Below are positions 35,408 to 47,631 of a stretch of 64,000 nt of DNA, one piece after another; position 1 is the first letter of the stretch, and each line of letters starts with the position of its first letter. The position numbers and the translations under genes are program-made. The stretch comes from Garcia nutans (lineage: Eukaryota > Streptophyta > Magnoliopsida > Malpighiales > Euphorbiaceae), in contig CANTUV010000051.1 in the NCBI GenBank assembly GCA_947685225.1, forward strand, positions 4,960,001 through 5,024,000, read 5' to 3'. Below the pieces are notes generated by a model that was not told the DNA's origin, ran no database searches, and was given only the letters and a program-made list of their open reading frames with translations.

Positions 35408-36425
35408 CAACCAGCGGTATTTGATGAATATCACCACCTAATAACATTCTCATGCCACTAAGAGGCTTGTCAGCACTGTTTTCATATGCAAAGCTTAAAA
35501 TGTCTTTTAGACTCATGTCAACAACTTCAAAGCAATGTTTATTTGTCATTGATGCTTCATCCCAAATTATCAACGATGTTCTTGCAATCAATTATACCAG
35601 TAAATGTGGTTTATATTATACCTCATGTTGAATATGCCATTATATTCAATGGAATATGAGAGTGAGTGTGAGCGATGTTTCCACTTGGTAAGCATAATGC
35701 TACAATTCCTAAACTTGCTACTACAAATACAATCCCTTCCTCCGATCTCAACTTAAAAATTATTTCTTTCTAGAAAAAGTCTTGCATCTATAAATAGTAG
35801 ATGACCTTTTTTTAGACAGATTCCATTACATGATAAAATATCTTTATTTAGCATGTATTGATCATACGACTAACTAATCTTGTTGACTCAACTGCCGTAC
35901 TTTATCTGTCATAGTTTAATTCTTCATTTAATAATCTGTTGTTTTTCTCTCTAAGTAAAGCATGATTGGGTGTTGGCATTCCAAAAAAGTTTTTCAATGA
36001 CTTTCCATTATGGAAAAGTGTTTTATAATATCAAGCAAAGCAAAATCATGCAACTGAGAATCTTCTAAGTTTAAATGTTGTAAAAGAAGGGCTTTTCCTG
36101 TATTCATATAAAATATCTTTAGAAATTACATTTGTAGCTAATCTTTATAATTGAGCAGGATTCTTGACTTCATAATGAAGTGAAATTATAGCAAATAAGT
36201 GTCTTAATTGTTTCCCAGTAGCCTAACAAGATGCTTCTATAATATAGTCTATCCATTCCTTATCTTTATCTAGGAAACCAAGTGCATAGCATGCACTTTT
36301 GAAGTTTGGATAGAGGATTCCGTTACAGTTCAAATATCTTAAAAACATCTTGGTCTTTTTCCTACATTTGGAAGTATCTAGTTTGCACTTTTTGTTTTAT
36401 CATAAACTCAAAATATCATTAAACT
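35408..36425 (-). pseudogene. Helitron helicase relic, N-terminal piece
   Basis: Broken minus-strand frames read from about 36400: GILYPNFKSACYALGFLDKD, EWIDYI, GKQLRHLFAIISLHYEVKNP and ISKDILYEY. The open frame 35403-35591 has TSLIIWDEASMTNKHCFEVV (Walker B DEA motif) and MRMLLGGDIHQIPLVV. These are the pre-helicase and helicase blocks of the plant Helitron RepHel protein, which drives rolling-circle transposition. The GKT (Walker A) region near 35620-35700 is too damaged to read and the upstream Rep domain is not seen. The piece ends where solo LTR 3 begins. Confidence 0.8.
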
Positions 36426-36548
36426 AAAATAAACAATACATATTCCCAACTAGAGAGGATTCAATAATTTCTAACACTTAAAATACATATTAATTATTGC
36501 TCAACATGAAAATATAAATACTTCTTAAATAAATACAAACGATACTTA

Positions 36549-39500
36549 TGTTGGCTCGACTTTTACTATTCGCTGATCGGAGTAAGAGTAGAGGTAATCT
36601 ACAGGTCTATTCTCCAATGGTATCTGAAATGATTATAATAAGGGGTGAATCTAACTACTCAGTGAGAAGATAATTATATAACAAAGGGGAAACAAATAAG
36701 TTTTACTTATATACTTACTAATTAAATTCATACTACTGCATAATAATTTTAAGGACATAAATTCACCATATCATGTAATAAAATGTCATCATAATTTTTT
36801 TTATTTATACTCAATATATATATAGTCTATAGAAAAATATAATACCTTAGACGTAAGTAAATATATATTTACTGACACTATAAGGGTAAAACATGACATC
36901 TTGGGCGTAGTGATGATGTATGATAGTATCAATAAATAATTTTTATACTATAATTCAAACATTAACATACCATTATTTGTTCTCATTTTTTTTAAAATAT
37001 ATTCATAAATATTATTTTACCTTTCTAAATTATTTTATAAAAATTTATTTCAACAAATAACAATTTTAATAAATCATATATATATAATAAAAATTACCGA
37101 TGCTATATAATTACCCACTCACCTTATTCGATAGCTCATTTTATTTAATTGACTGGTTTCTCTTTATGTTCTATAATTGCAGTAGAATACACACATGAGG
37201 TGATATAAAAATAATAATTAACTAAAATATTATCTAGGATTATTATTTCTATAAGTTAAATAACATGAAAAGGAAACGTGGAAATGATTCCTAAAATTCT
37301 AACGCATTTTCAGCGGAGTTTCGACATAACTCGGTCGTTTTCAAAAATTTCAAAATTAATACTCCAATGAGTATTACACAATTATCAAACCAATAACTTA
37401 TCAAATATTCCAATAATATTTTTAACAACTTAACATAATTTGCGTATCTAAATTTCTTAAGTATTTATATTATTTCTTTATGCATCTATATTATATTATT
37501 TTAGTTTCTTTAATTTAATAGTTTAATAATATTTATTTTATTAATTAATTTATGTAATTATGTTTTAAATAGTATCTACTTAAATTTTCTATTTTTCTTT
37601 ATGTTTCAAATACTATTTTCTTAAAATTTTCTATATATTGTAATTTTCTATTTTTCTTTATATTTCAAGTACTATTTTCTTAAAATTTTCTATATATTGT
37701 AAAATAATAATAATAATAACATTACTAATAACAATAGTGATATTAATTGTATTTATTTATATATTATTTATTTTATTTATTTTATTAGAATAATTATTTA
37801 TTTATGTCTAATTTAATAACAATAACTTATATTGAGTTTACTGATAATTATATTAATAACCGTATATATAATTTACTTTCATCTTAATTTTTTTTTTGAC
37901 AATTTTTTCATCTTAATATTATACTTTTATTTTCTAATAACTACTTATAACAAAATCAATAATTTTGACAATAAAAATAAAATTAATATTATATATATAG
38001 TTAAAATAATTATTTAATTACTATTATTCCACATTTAACAATTTATATTAAATTTAATACTAAATAATATTAGTAGTAATAATAATAATAATAATACTAG
38101 TTATTGTAATACATTTATATAAAAATTAAAATAATGGCTTTTAATATTTAATAGTTATAATTGTGGTAAAAATAATGATAATAATAATACTTGTACTAAA
38201 ATCAATAATTACTAATAAATATAATAATTTGAATAATACTTTATTACTACAACAATAATATTAATATTTAATAACTAGTTGAACATTAATTATATTTTTA
38301 ATAAAATTACTACCTTAATTATTATAATGATGAAATAACAATTTTAATTAAATAATTAATCTTATGAATTTCTATGAATTTTATTTATACCTTATTTATT
38401 ATCTAATTTGATCATTTACTAATTAAATTCTAATTTGATCATTTTACTAATTAATTAATTTAATTTTACTTATATAATTTAGTTAATTTTAACACTTATA
38501 TATATTAATAGTTTATTAGAAAAATTTAATATAACTAAATTAACAAATTATTAATTTATGATCTTTTAATCATCACATCCATATATATATATATATATAT
38601 ATATATATCTTTATAATTCAATTTATTTATTCTGAAATTTTTTTAATAAATTCATAAAATTTAAATTTTAACTTATTTTAATCTTAATTATTTTTTATTT
38701 AAATTAATATACATATGCACATACTTATTTCTATTTTAATTATGATTTATTAATTCAATAAATCAACAACTATATTAACAATTTATAATTCTTAAATATT
38801 AATTATTCTAAAAATTTAAAATAATTAATTATCAATTTATTGATTTATAAATATATATATATATATAATATAAGAAAATATTCACAACCTAAATATTTAA
38901 TTATTTTAATCATACTATATTTTAAATTTAAATTTTTATTCTAATTACTTAATTTATCTAGTCATTAAGTAATTAATATCTATGACTAATATTTTTTTTA
39001 TTAATAGTTTATTTGTTTAAATCAATTTATAACATAAATAATTTTAATTAATTCACTATCAATTAAAATTTCTAATCAACTCAATAAATAACTAATAAAT
39101 TTAAGTTAATATTTAAAATGCATATTATGTAATTAAATGTTAATTTTTTATCATTAATTATCTATTTAATTATTTTTGTAAATTTCTTCTTAATATAATC
39201 AAATTAACACTTTGTTTTTAATTATTTTTTTTTTAACTTAGCCCCATAATATTTTCAGATTATATATATTCTTAATTAATTTATAATACTAACATATATA
39301 TATTAATCACTAATTAATAACTATAATTATTATTTTTTTTATTATTAACAAATGATTAATCTAAATTAAATAAAAATTCTACTAATTAACCAAATTAATA
39401 AAATTTAATCTAACTCATTAATTTACTAATTAAATTTTAATTTATTAATTATAATTCTTAATTAATTATAATTATAATTATTATTCTAAATAAATTATAT

Positions 39501-40052
39501 ATATTATTATTTTAATTATTTTATTTAATTTAATTTTTTAGGTTACTATTCATCAAAATTCTAAATCTATATCCTAAATTAGCAAATGAGGTGTTAAATT
39601 AAAGTTTATAAAATGAGAGTTCCAAAAATACCTGGATCGTCGAAAAATGTCGTCGGAAAGTGGCCGAAATAGTGATCGAAAAATCTCGCCGGCAAAAACT
39701 TTGACCGGTGCGTGACGGCGACTCCGGCGTCTGTTGTGGGTGATTTCGGCGGCGTTCGACTCGAATCCTGGCAGTACAGGCGATGGTCTAGCCCGTGTCG
39801 ATAGTTGAATGGCAGTTGACGGTGGATTTGAAGAAAAAGCCACTGCCCCACTATTTCCTCCGTTCAGCCTATCTCTCTCTCCCGATTCTCTTTCTTCTCT
39901 GTTTTCTTTCTTTCTCTTTTTTTTTTCTTTTCTTTTCTTTCTTCTCTTTTCTGTTTGATTTAAATTATTTTATAAATAAATAATTTTTTTTAAATTGCCC
40001 ACCTACTTGTTAGTAGGTGGGCACGCTTTTTTTTTAAAAACAGGATATTACA
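36549..40052 (-). mobile_element. Probable long gypsy LTR (solo), minus orientation
   Basis: On the minus strand it begins TGTAATATCCTG at 40052. A pyrimidine tract, a CpG-rich block (39630-39840, plus-strand words GTCGGAAAGTGGCC and GGCGGCGTTCG) and a long AT-rich body follow. The region at 36560-36680 has a CTACTCAGTGAG block typical of chromovirus LTR ends. A short hairpin GCCCACCTAC/GTAGGTGGGC lies at 39998-40022. TA repeats lie near 38580-38607. The left boundary and target duplication could not be fixed. The AT-rich interior (37400-39540) has no supported gene. Confidence 0.45.
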
Positions 40053-40818
40053 TTACAAACCAACTAAAGTTATCCATGCACTATAAGCCCAACCATCTGC
40101 TAAGGTAGCAAAACCAACTACTAGCAGTAGGGGGACATAAAACAAAAGAGCAATGAACATAAAATGATCAAACACCAAATTAGCCCTCCCTTTCGCCAAT
40201 AAAGCTTCAGTATAATAGAAAACAGATAGAGAGAAGAACCAAAGGAACCCATAAAAGTAGATTTTTTCCACCACCAGAATGTCATAACAACGGCACAAGT
40301 AACACCAAGGCAAATCGACCTAAAAATTGAAAGAGATCGGTCGAAAGTAATATCAACGTTTAAAACTTTTAAGCAATTACTAAGCAATTGAACAGATGAA
40401 AGATAGGTAGGAATCATCTTCCAAGGCAACACATCCCAAACATCCTTAGTTTGGTAAGATATTGAGGGAATGGAAGGATATAACATCCTTAAATGGGAAA
40501 AGAAGAAGCAAGCTCAGAAATCTTCTTGTGAGCGAGCTATAGAATATTGGTGTCCTACATAAATAAAGAGACATCTTGGACAGATATTGACCAGGACAAA
40601 CCAAAAGGACAAATAAAGTCAACAGGACTGGTTGGGGGATGAATCAATTTAGGGGGAAGATATCTCTCTTTGCAAAAGTGTAACAACAAACTGAAATAAC
40701 CAAAAAGTAATAGGGAAGCTAGCTGAACAAAAATTAAAACCTGGATTTGAAAACAAACATTTAAAGCACTAGAGAATTGGGCCAGGGCTAACCTTGAATA
40801 GCCATATAATCCAAACAT
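40053..40818 (-). pseudogene. Remnant of an unidentified multi-pass membrane protein gene
   Basis: Three overlapping minus-strand frames (40555-40818, 40121-40486, 40053-40313) together encode strongly hydrophobic segments, such as CFQIQVLIFVQLASLLLFGY and HFMFIALLFYVPLLLVVGFA. These are separated by short polar loops, consistent with at least four membrane spans. The frame ends AWITLVGL at the first base of the LTR at 40052, so the gene was cut there. I do not recognise the family. At least two frame changes are needed to connect the frames. Confidence 0.4.
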
Positions 40819-41816
40819 TTAAAATTTCCAACCCTAAAGGAATTAGGAGCTCCGCAAAATAAACCCCCTTACTTGTGAAGTAGATCCATCCTAAAAAGAG
40901 ATGAACGGAAGCTTAGAATGGTAGATTTGGGTTATTGCTAAGGTTTGGTACGTAGTACAACTTTCTAGATTGCACTTTTTGTATCACCAACTAGATTAAA
41001 AATAAATTCGTGTAAAAAAAGTAGAAGGTGTAATTTTATCCCTAATATATATGAGAAGGGATACAGTAGCCCCTAAATTAATTTTAGGCTCAAGTATGAA
41101 CAAAATCAACAAAACCAATCTTTTTAATAAGCCCCTCTCTAACCACAAAATAATAATAATAAATGACATTACTAAAGCAGGTGACATGCCAGTACACCCT
41201 CTCTCTCTCTCCCTGTCATACAAACAATGGCCCCTAGTGTATTATCACCCTTGCTCATTAATGATATTTACTGCTTTGCCATTCACCTCTTTTCTCTATC
41301 ACTATCTCAATCCCCCATTAGTGTTTAGTATCTTCGTTTACTATTATTTCTCTACAGTTAAACTATATTCATAGCTCAGCCACCAAGATTGGGCTTTAGA
41401 GTTAAGGATTTTTATTTTTCTATTTTTATTTTTTGCTATGCTGCTTTTTATACTATTTAATTTTTTAAATTTTGTTGACCTCAAAATAGGAAATGGACAT
41501 TTCTATTTGCTAGTTTAGGTTTTTTCAAATACATTTTTTTATTGTGAAAAATGGATGTATGTTTTCTATTTTTGTTTCTTGTTAGAGGCAAAAGGTACCT
41601 TTCTAAATTGTTGTTTTGCATGGGGAAAAATAGTTTAAATTTTATTCTTCAATTTTTGTTAGGTGGGTCTTCTAAATTCTCCATATTCCTTTTTGGGGTT
41701 TATGTATCTTCTGTGATTATATATATACATATATAAAAACATATATATAGGTTATCATCATCAAGTTCATTGGAGAGTTCACGTAATTGGAAGTAATAGT
41801 TGATTTTTGTTGTTAT
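40819..41816. other. Intergenic sequence, no gene recognised
   Basis: Mixed AT-rich DNA with a (CT)n run at about 41199-41214 and a TA/CA-rich stretch near 41720-41745. Short open frames here have no recognisable domain. Confidence 0.5.
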
Positions 41817-42350
41817 TGTCAAGGAAATTCACCAACAATTTTTTTGGGGTCAAAAATGGATGTGCAATTTTAGTCAAAAATAGAAGTACAATTTTTGTCA
41901 AAAATGGAGGTATAATTTTTATAAAAAATGGAGGTACATTTTTGTCAAAAATAGAGATATAATTTTTGTCAAAAACAAAAATGGAGGTGCCTAACCTTTG
42001 ACAAACTTCCCCCAATCCAATTTTTAAGACCTATATAAACCCTTTAGATCTTGTTTGGAGATCATCTCAAAAAATTAGACAGTTTGAGAGAAAAGTTTAA
42101 AAGAAAAAAGCAAGTAAAATAATTTTTATGAAGAAAAATTCTTGGATACAATTAGGTATGAATTGTGAGTTGTGAGTATTGTAAACACTTTGTATATTTT
42201 CTCCCTTTAATAAATTAATCTACATTAGGTTCGTAGATGTAGACACAAATTGGTCGAACTCTGTTATCAAATTTATATGTATTATTTTTGTTATTATTTT
42301 ACATTCTCATTAATATTATTTACAGAAAAATCTATGTAATTTTTTCAACA
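41817..42350 (+). repeat. 5' LTR of Copia B
   Basis: The 534-bp LTR runs from TGTCAAGG to TTCAACA. U3 holds six diverged copies of a GTCAAAAATGGAGGT motif (41849-41997). A TATA box TATATAA at 42032-42038 marks the likely promoter. Confidence 0.9.
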
Positions 42351-42535
42351 ATTGATATCAGAGCTGCTGATTGTGAATTCTATGAATTTTCTATGAAGTT
42401 ACTATTTATATAAATAGTAAATTTTGTGAATAGTAAAATTTTATGTCTGACTGACAATGGAGGTATTATAATACATGGTGATTCGCTAGAATTGTCAAAA
42501 AAAGATCCATAAGAAGTCATATTTGAGTGGAAGTG

Positions 42536-43330
42536 ATGACTACAGATGAAGGAAATATAAAAATTGAAAAATTCGGTGGTGTAGACTTTAGTTTTTGGAA
42601 GATGCAGATTGGAGATTATCTATATCAGAAAAAGCTTTATCAACCACTCTCTGAAAAGAAAGCCAGATGATGTGAAGAAAGAAGATTGAAAACTTCTAGA
42701 TAGATAAGCTCTTGGAGTTATCTATTTGACGTTATCCCTCAATGTTGCTTTCAACATTGCAAAAGAGAAGACCATGGTGGGTCTTATGAAGGCTCTTTCT
42801 AGAATATATGAGAATCTATTGGCCTCTAACAAAGTTCACTTAATGAGGCCATTATTCGATTTGCAGATGACAGAAGGCGCATCGATAGCTCAACATCTAA
42901 ATGAACTCAATACAGTCACAACCTAGTTGAGTTCAGTTGAAATTGAATTTGATGAAGAAGTAAAATAATTAATACTTTTATCTTCTCTACCAGAAAGTTA
43001 GAATGCTACTGTCACAGCTGTGAGTATCTCATCGAAAAGCAATAAGTTAAAATTTAATGATGTTCGTGATCTAGTCCTCAGTGAAGAGATCTGACGAAGA
43101 GAGTCAGGTGAATCATCAACCTCTTCAGCTTTGCATACAGAGTCAAAAGGAAGAAATTCAACCAGAGAAAATAGGCACGACAAATCTAATCATCGAGGGG
43201 GATCAAAGGACATGATATCCAAATCTAGTAATCTTAACAATTCTCATAGCTCGAAGACTATCGAGTGTTGGAATTGCGGGAAGAATGGGCACAATAAAAA
43301 GCAGTGCAAGAATGCATCGAAGAACCATGA
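42536..43330 (+). pseudogene. Copia B gag
   Basis: Starts at an ATG in the same context as element C (MTTDEGNIKIEKFGG, FWKMQIGDYL). Frames break several times between 42650 and 43130. The 43131-43574 frame carries the zinc knuckle CWNCGKNGHNKKQC (about 43264-43305), which would bind element RNA. Compared with element C the gag has several stops and frame changes. Confidence 0.85.
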
Positions 43331-44700
43331 GCCAAAGGCAGATGCAAATATTATTTCCACATCGAAAAGTGATGATGCATTGATATGCTCTTTGGAGAGC
43401 AGTGAGGAGTCTTGGGTATTAAACTCTAGAGCATCATTCCATGCTGCTTCGCAAAAGGAATTCTTCGAGAGGTATGTTCCCAGAAATCTTGAAAAGGTAT
43501 ATCTTGGTAAGTATCAACCTTGTGCTATTATTGGTAATAGTGTAGTGAAGATTAAGTTGAATATATCTATTTAGTAGCTAAAGAATGTCAAGCATATTTT
43601 CGACTTGAGAAAGAACTTAATCTCATTAGGGCAGTTGGCTAGTGAAGGCTACACTATAATCTTTCATGGTGATGATTGGAAGATTTCAAAGGGTATAATG
43701 ACTATTGCTCGAGACAAAAAGAGTAGTACTCTTTACATAACAGCAGAGGCATGTTGTTCATTTGCAGTTGTAGTAGGAAACGAAAATCCCAATTTGTGGC
43801 ACCAAAGACTTAGCTGCATGAATGAGAAAAGGATGAAAATTATGCACTCAAAGAAAAAACTTCTAGGTCAACAGTTAGCTGAGATAGACATGTGCAAAGA
43901 TTACATACTTGGAAAGCTTAAAAGGGTCAACTTTCAAACAAGTGACAGAACTCCAAAGCAGGAAAAACTAGAGCTTGTTCACTCTGATGTTTGGGGACCA
44001 ACGATAACTTCATTTATTGGTGGGAAATAATTTTTTGTGACTTTCATCAATGATCACTCTTAGAAAGTATGAGTTTACTTTCTAAAGCATAAGTTTGAAG
44101 TGTTTGAAACTTTCAGAAGATGAAAAGTTATGGTGAAAAATGAGACATGCAAGTCTGAAGATTAAAAGGCTCAAAACTAACAATAGAGGTGAATATGAAG
44201 ACATCGAATTCAAGAAATTCTGCTATGAGCACGGATCAGAATGGAGAGAACCGTGCCAGGCATGCCTCAACACAATAGTATAACTGGGCGTATAAATTGA
44301 ATGTTGACAGAAAAAGCCAGAAGTATTTGTATACAGTCAGGTCTACCGAAGCAGTTTTAGACAGAAGCAGTAAACACAATAGCTTAATTGATCAACCGAG
44401 GCCCATCGATTCCATTAGGGCATAGAATACCAGAGGAGGTATAGAGCATAAAAGAGATAAAACTATCACATCTAAAAATTTTCTATTGTGTAGCATATGT
44501 GCATATTAATGATCAATGTACGAATAAACTTGATTCCAAATCAAAGAAATGTATCTTCATCAGCTATGGTGAGGATGAGTTTGGCTATCGAATTTGGTAT
44601 GACAAAAACAAGAAGGTGATTCGCAGCAAAGATGTGATTTTTAACGAAAAAGTGATGTACAAAGACATGCATAAAATCGTGCTAGCAACATAGAGCAAAG
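43331..44700 (+). pseudogene. Copia B protease, GAG-pre-integrase and integrase, broken
   Basis: The protease site reads WVLNSRASFHA (about 43412-43444), where element C has WILDSGASFHA. The catalytic aspartate is replaced by asparagine and the following glycine by arginine. GAG-pre-integrase follows (LWHQRLSCMNEKRM at 43795). The integrase core begins LELVHSDVWGP (43970-44002) and is broken beyond 44030. A C-terminal block SKKCIFISYGEDEFGYRIWY lies in 44499-44693. Loss of the protease residue alone would block polyprotein processing. Confidence 0.85.
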
Positions 44701-44867
44701 TAAGCTAGTATTTGCAGATGTAAATGATGTCCTGGATAGCCCTGTGACAAAGCGAATTGTCGTAAGTCCTCAGTGAGAGAAACCCATTGGGCAAAGCAGT
44801 ATGCAACAATCTGACACACCACAGCCTCCTACTCCAGCTCCTTTATTGAGAAGGTCTTCTGCCTCAT

Positions 44868-46436
44868 ATGACTAACATGAAATACATAAGTTATTTATTG
44901 CTGACTGATAGAGGAGAGCCTGAATGCTATGATAAAGTTTGTCAGACTAGAGATGCTAGCAAGTGGGAGCTTTCCACGAAAGACGAGATGAAGTCTCTGA
45001 TCTTTAACCAGACATGGGAACTAGCTGAGTTACCCATGGAGAAGAAGGCACTTCATAATAAATGGGTGTATCGGGTGAAAGAGGAGCATGATTGTTCTAA
45101 AAGATACAAATTCTAACTAGTTGTCAAAGGATTCTAGTAAAAGGAAGGAATTGATTACACTGATATTTTTGCTCATGTTATGAAACTCAATACTATCAGA
45201 TCAGTGTTGAGTATTTTTGCCTTTGAAGATCTTTATCTTGAACAGTTAGACATGAAGACTATATTTCTTCACGGAGAGTTAGATGAAGAGATATATATGC
45301 ACTAGCCATAAGGTTTCATAGAAAAAGGGAAAGAAAATATGGTGTGCAGACTTCCAAGATAGTGATACAGAAAGTTTGATGACTTCATGTACAAGGAAGG
45401 ATTCCAAAGGTGCAACACCGACTATTGTTGCTACTTCAAGAGATATAGCTCCAGTTATGTTATTTGACTACTTTATTTCAATGACATGCTAGTAGCAGTT
45501 TCAAATATGGAAGATATCAGAAGAATGAAGCAGCAATTGTCAAAGGAATTTGACATGAAAGACTTAGGTTCAACAAAGAAGATTCTTAAAATGCAAATCA
45601 CAGGAGATAAGCAGAAAGAACTTTTGCAGTTATCTTAAGCAAAATACATCAACCGTGGTTTACAAAGATTCAACATGGGTTATGCTAAGCCAGTCAGCAC
45701 ACCCTTGGCCAGTCACTTTTGTCTATCCAAGGATCAATCCCCTCAGACATAGGAAGGGAAAGAACTCATGGCTAAAGTTCCTTATGCCTCAGTCATTGGA
45801 AGCTTAATGTATGTAATGGTCTGTAAAAGACCACACATTGGCCATGCAGTGGGAGTTTTGAGTAGGTTTATGTCAAATTCACAAAAAACTCATTGGGAAA
45901 CAGTAAAATAGATTTTGAGAGATTTACGAGGCACTACAGAGAAGTGTTTATATTTTGGTAAAGGAGAGTTAAAAGTACAAGGCCACATAGATGCAGACTT
46001 TGGAGGTAAAGTTGATCACCGAAAAAGCACCACCGGTTATATATTCACTTTTTGAAATACAGTTATTAGTTGGATGTCGAAGTTACAAAAGATTGTCACT
46101 CTATTCACTATAGAAGCTGAGTATGTAGCAATGACTGAAACCAATAAAAAGATGATATGGCTTTAAAGATTGTTAACTGAGTTAGGATTCAAGCAGGAGA
46201 AGAATATCTTATATAGTGATAGTTAGAGTGTGATACACTTGGCAAAAAATATAATGTTTCATTATAAAACCAAACATATTGGACTACGTTATTACTTCAT
46301 CAAAGCTATGTTGGAGGATGAAGTACTAATACTAGAGAAGATTCAAGGAAGAACCAATCCAACGAATATGTTAATAAAGAAGTTGGCTATAAATAAACTG
46401 AAGTTGTGTCCAACTTCAATTAGCCTGCAAGAATAA
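44868..46436 (+). pseudogene. Copia B reverse transcriptase and RNase H, broken
   Basis: RT starts with KWELSTKDEMKSLIFNQTWE and NKWVYRVKEEHD (44960-45105). Later blocks lie in changing frames: LDMKTIFLHGELDEEIYM (45247-45300), a damaged site where YVDDM is expected (about 45470-45490) and STPLA/MSRPDI-like connection (45700-45840). RNase H follows, with HIDADFGG near 45990 and a final segment at 46230-46436 (MIHLAKNIMFHYKTKHIGLR). Numerous stops show long decay. Confidence 0.85.
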
Positions 46437-46507
46437 CAAGACTAGAAAGATCTGCTGCACAGATCGAGGTGTAAAGACATATTGAAATCAATCTTCAAGT
46501 GAGAGAT

Positions 46508-47626
46508 TGTCAAGAAAATTTACCAACAATTTTTTTAGTCAAAAATGGATGTGCAATTTTTTTCAAAATGGGGGTATAATTTTTGTCAAAAATGGAGGTG
46601 TCTAACCATTAATAAACTTCCGCCAACCTAATTTGTAAGGCCTATATAAACCCTTTAGATCCCATTTGGAGATCATTCCAAAAAATTAGAGAGTTTGAGA
46701 GAAAAGCTTAAAAGAAAAAAAGCTTGTAAAAAATATTTTGTGGAAAAAAATTCTTAGGTACAATTAGGTGTAGGTTGTGAGTTGTGAGTGCTATCAGTGG
46801 CGAAACCAAGACTCTTGTAGAGCAGTGTTCCACCACTGCATAGGCATATTATATAGATATATCAAATTCAACAAATTATTCCACTAGAGTTTTCAAATAG
46901 ATAGAGAAATAGAGAAAATTTGGAACAAAATTTTATGAAGATAATATATTAAGATCAAAAGTAGTTAACAATATATATTAACTCGAAAATTACAATCATT
47001 AAACATATTCTAGTTTAATCTAAATTATTATTAACCTAATAATATAATCATTTCTTCGGAATCAGATATAGTAACCCAATTACAGAAACTCGACACTAAT
47101 AATATATTCTTAGTTAGATAGAAACTAAAAATAATTAAGAATAAAGAAATCTCTCTCAAGAGGAAATTAAAACAATAGATCTCCAAGAATTAATTAATAC
47201 ATAAAAAAATTAGCAGTTTCTTTTTCCTTGTTTGTGTGGCTTCACTCTGTGTGCCATGTATAATTATATTATTTAATAATATATAAATATATACAACTTA
47301 AGCAATTATATGTAATATATAGGCTAAAAGTGGGGAGGAGAGCTAGCAAAGAGAGAATGGATCGCCATCATGAGCTCTGCCAAACTTGGTGGTGTATTGA
47401 AGGAGGTGCCCATGCAGTGGCCTCCACCTCCCTGCGTAATTTCGTCGTTGAGTGCTGTAAATATTTTGTATATTTTTTTTCTTTAATAAAATAATCTGTA
47501 GTATATCCAGGGACGTAGGAATAAATTAGCCGAATTCTATCATCAAATTTATATGTATTATTTTTATTGTTATTTCATATTCTCACTAAGCTGATTTATA
47601 GAAAAATCTGCATAATTTTTTCAATA
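46508..47626 (+). repeat. 3' LTR of Copia B with hAT insertion
   Basis: Starts TGTCAAG at 46508 and ends TTCAATA at 47626. Without the insertion at 46795-47450 and one copy of its duplicated octamer it is about 455 bp. Its U3 has three copies of the GTCAAAAATGGA motif, compared with six in the 5' LTR. Confidence 0.88.
46795..47450. mobile_element. Non-autonomous hAT element in the Copia B LTR
   Basis: Starts CAGTGGCGAAACCAAG, ends TAATTTCGTCGTTG, and is flanked by AGTGCTAT (46787-46794) and AGTGCTGT (47451-47458), an 8-bp duplication with one change. The left end matches the autonomous-type hAT at 20919 (CAGTGGCGGAACCAGG) in 14 of 16 bases. The 656-bp element has no transposase. Confidence 0.82.
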
Positions 47627-47631
47627 GTTAT

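Larger units (their letters stand above)
41817..47626 (+). mobile_element. Copia LTR retrotransposon B, decayed, plus strand
   Basis: LTRs at 41817-42350 and 46508-47626 (the second carrying a 656-bp insertion) flank gag, protease, integrase, RT and RNase H in Copia order. A perfect 5-bp target duplication GTTAT (41812-41816 and 47627-47631) defines both ends. A PBS-like ATTGATATCAGAGC follows the 5' LTR at 42351, with one change from TGGTATCAGAGC. A purine tract AAGTGAGAGA precedes the 3' LTR. Coding frames have many stops. The LTR and gag resemble element C at 62068, so B and C are one family. Confidence 0.92.

Noticed and set aside
37832..38017. Hydrophobic 61-aa frame
   Set aside because: AT-rich DNA inside the probable LTR; Ile/Phe/Asn composition is what random AT-rich sequence gives.
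39574..39851. Overlapping minus-strand frames with Arg/Pro-rich residues
   Set aside because: They lie in the CpG-rich part of the probable gypsy LTR, and no protein family is recognisable.
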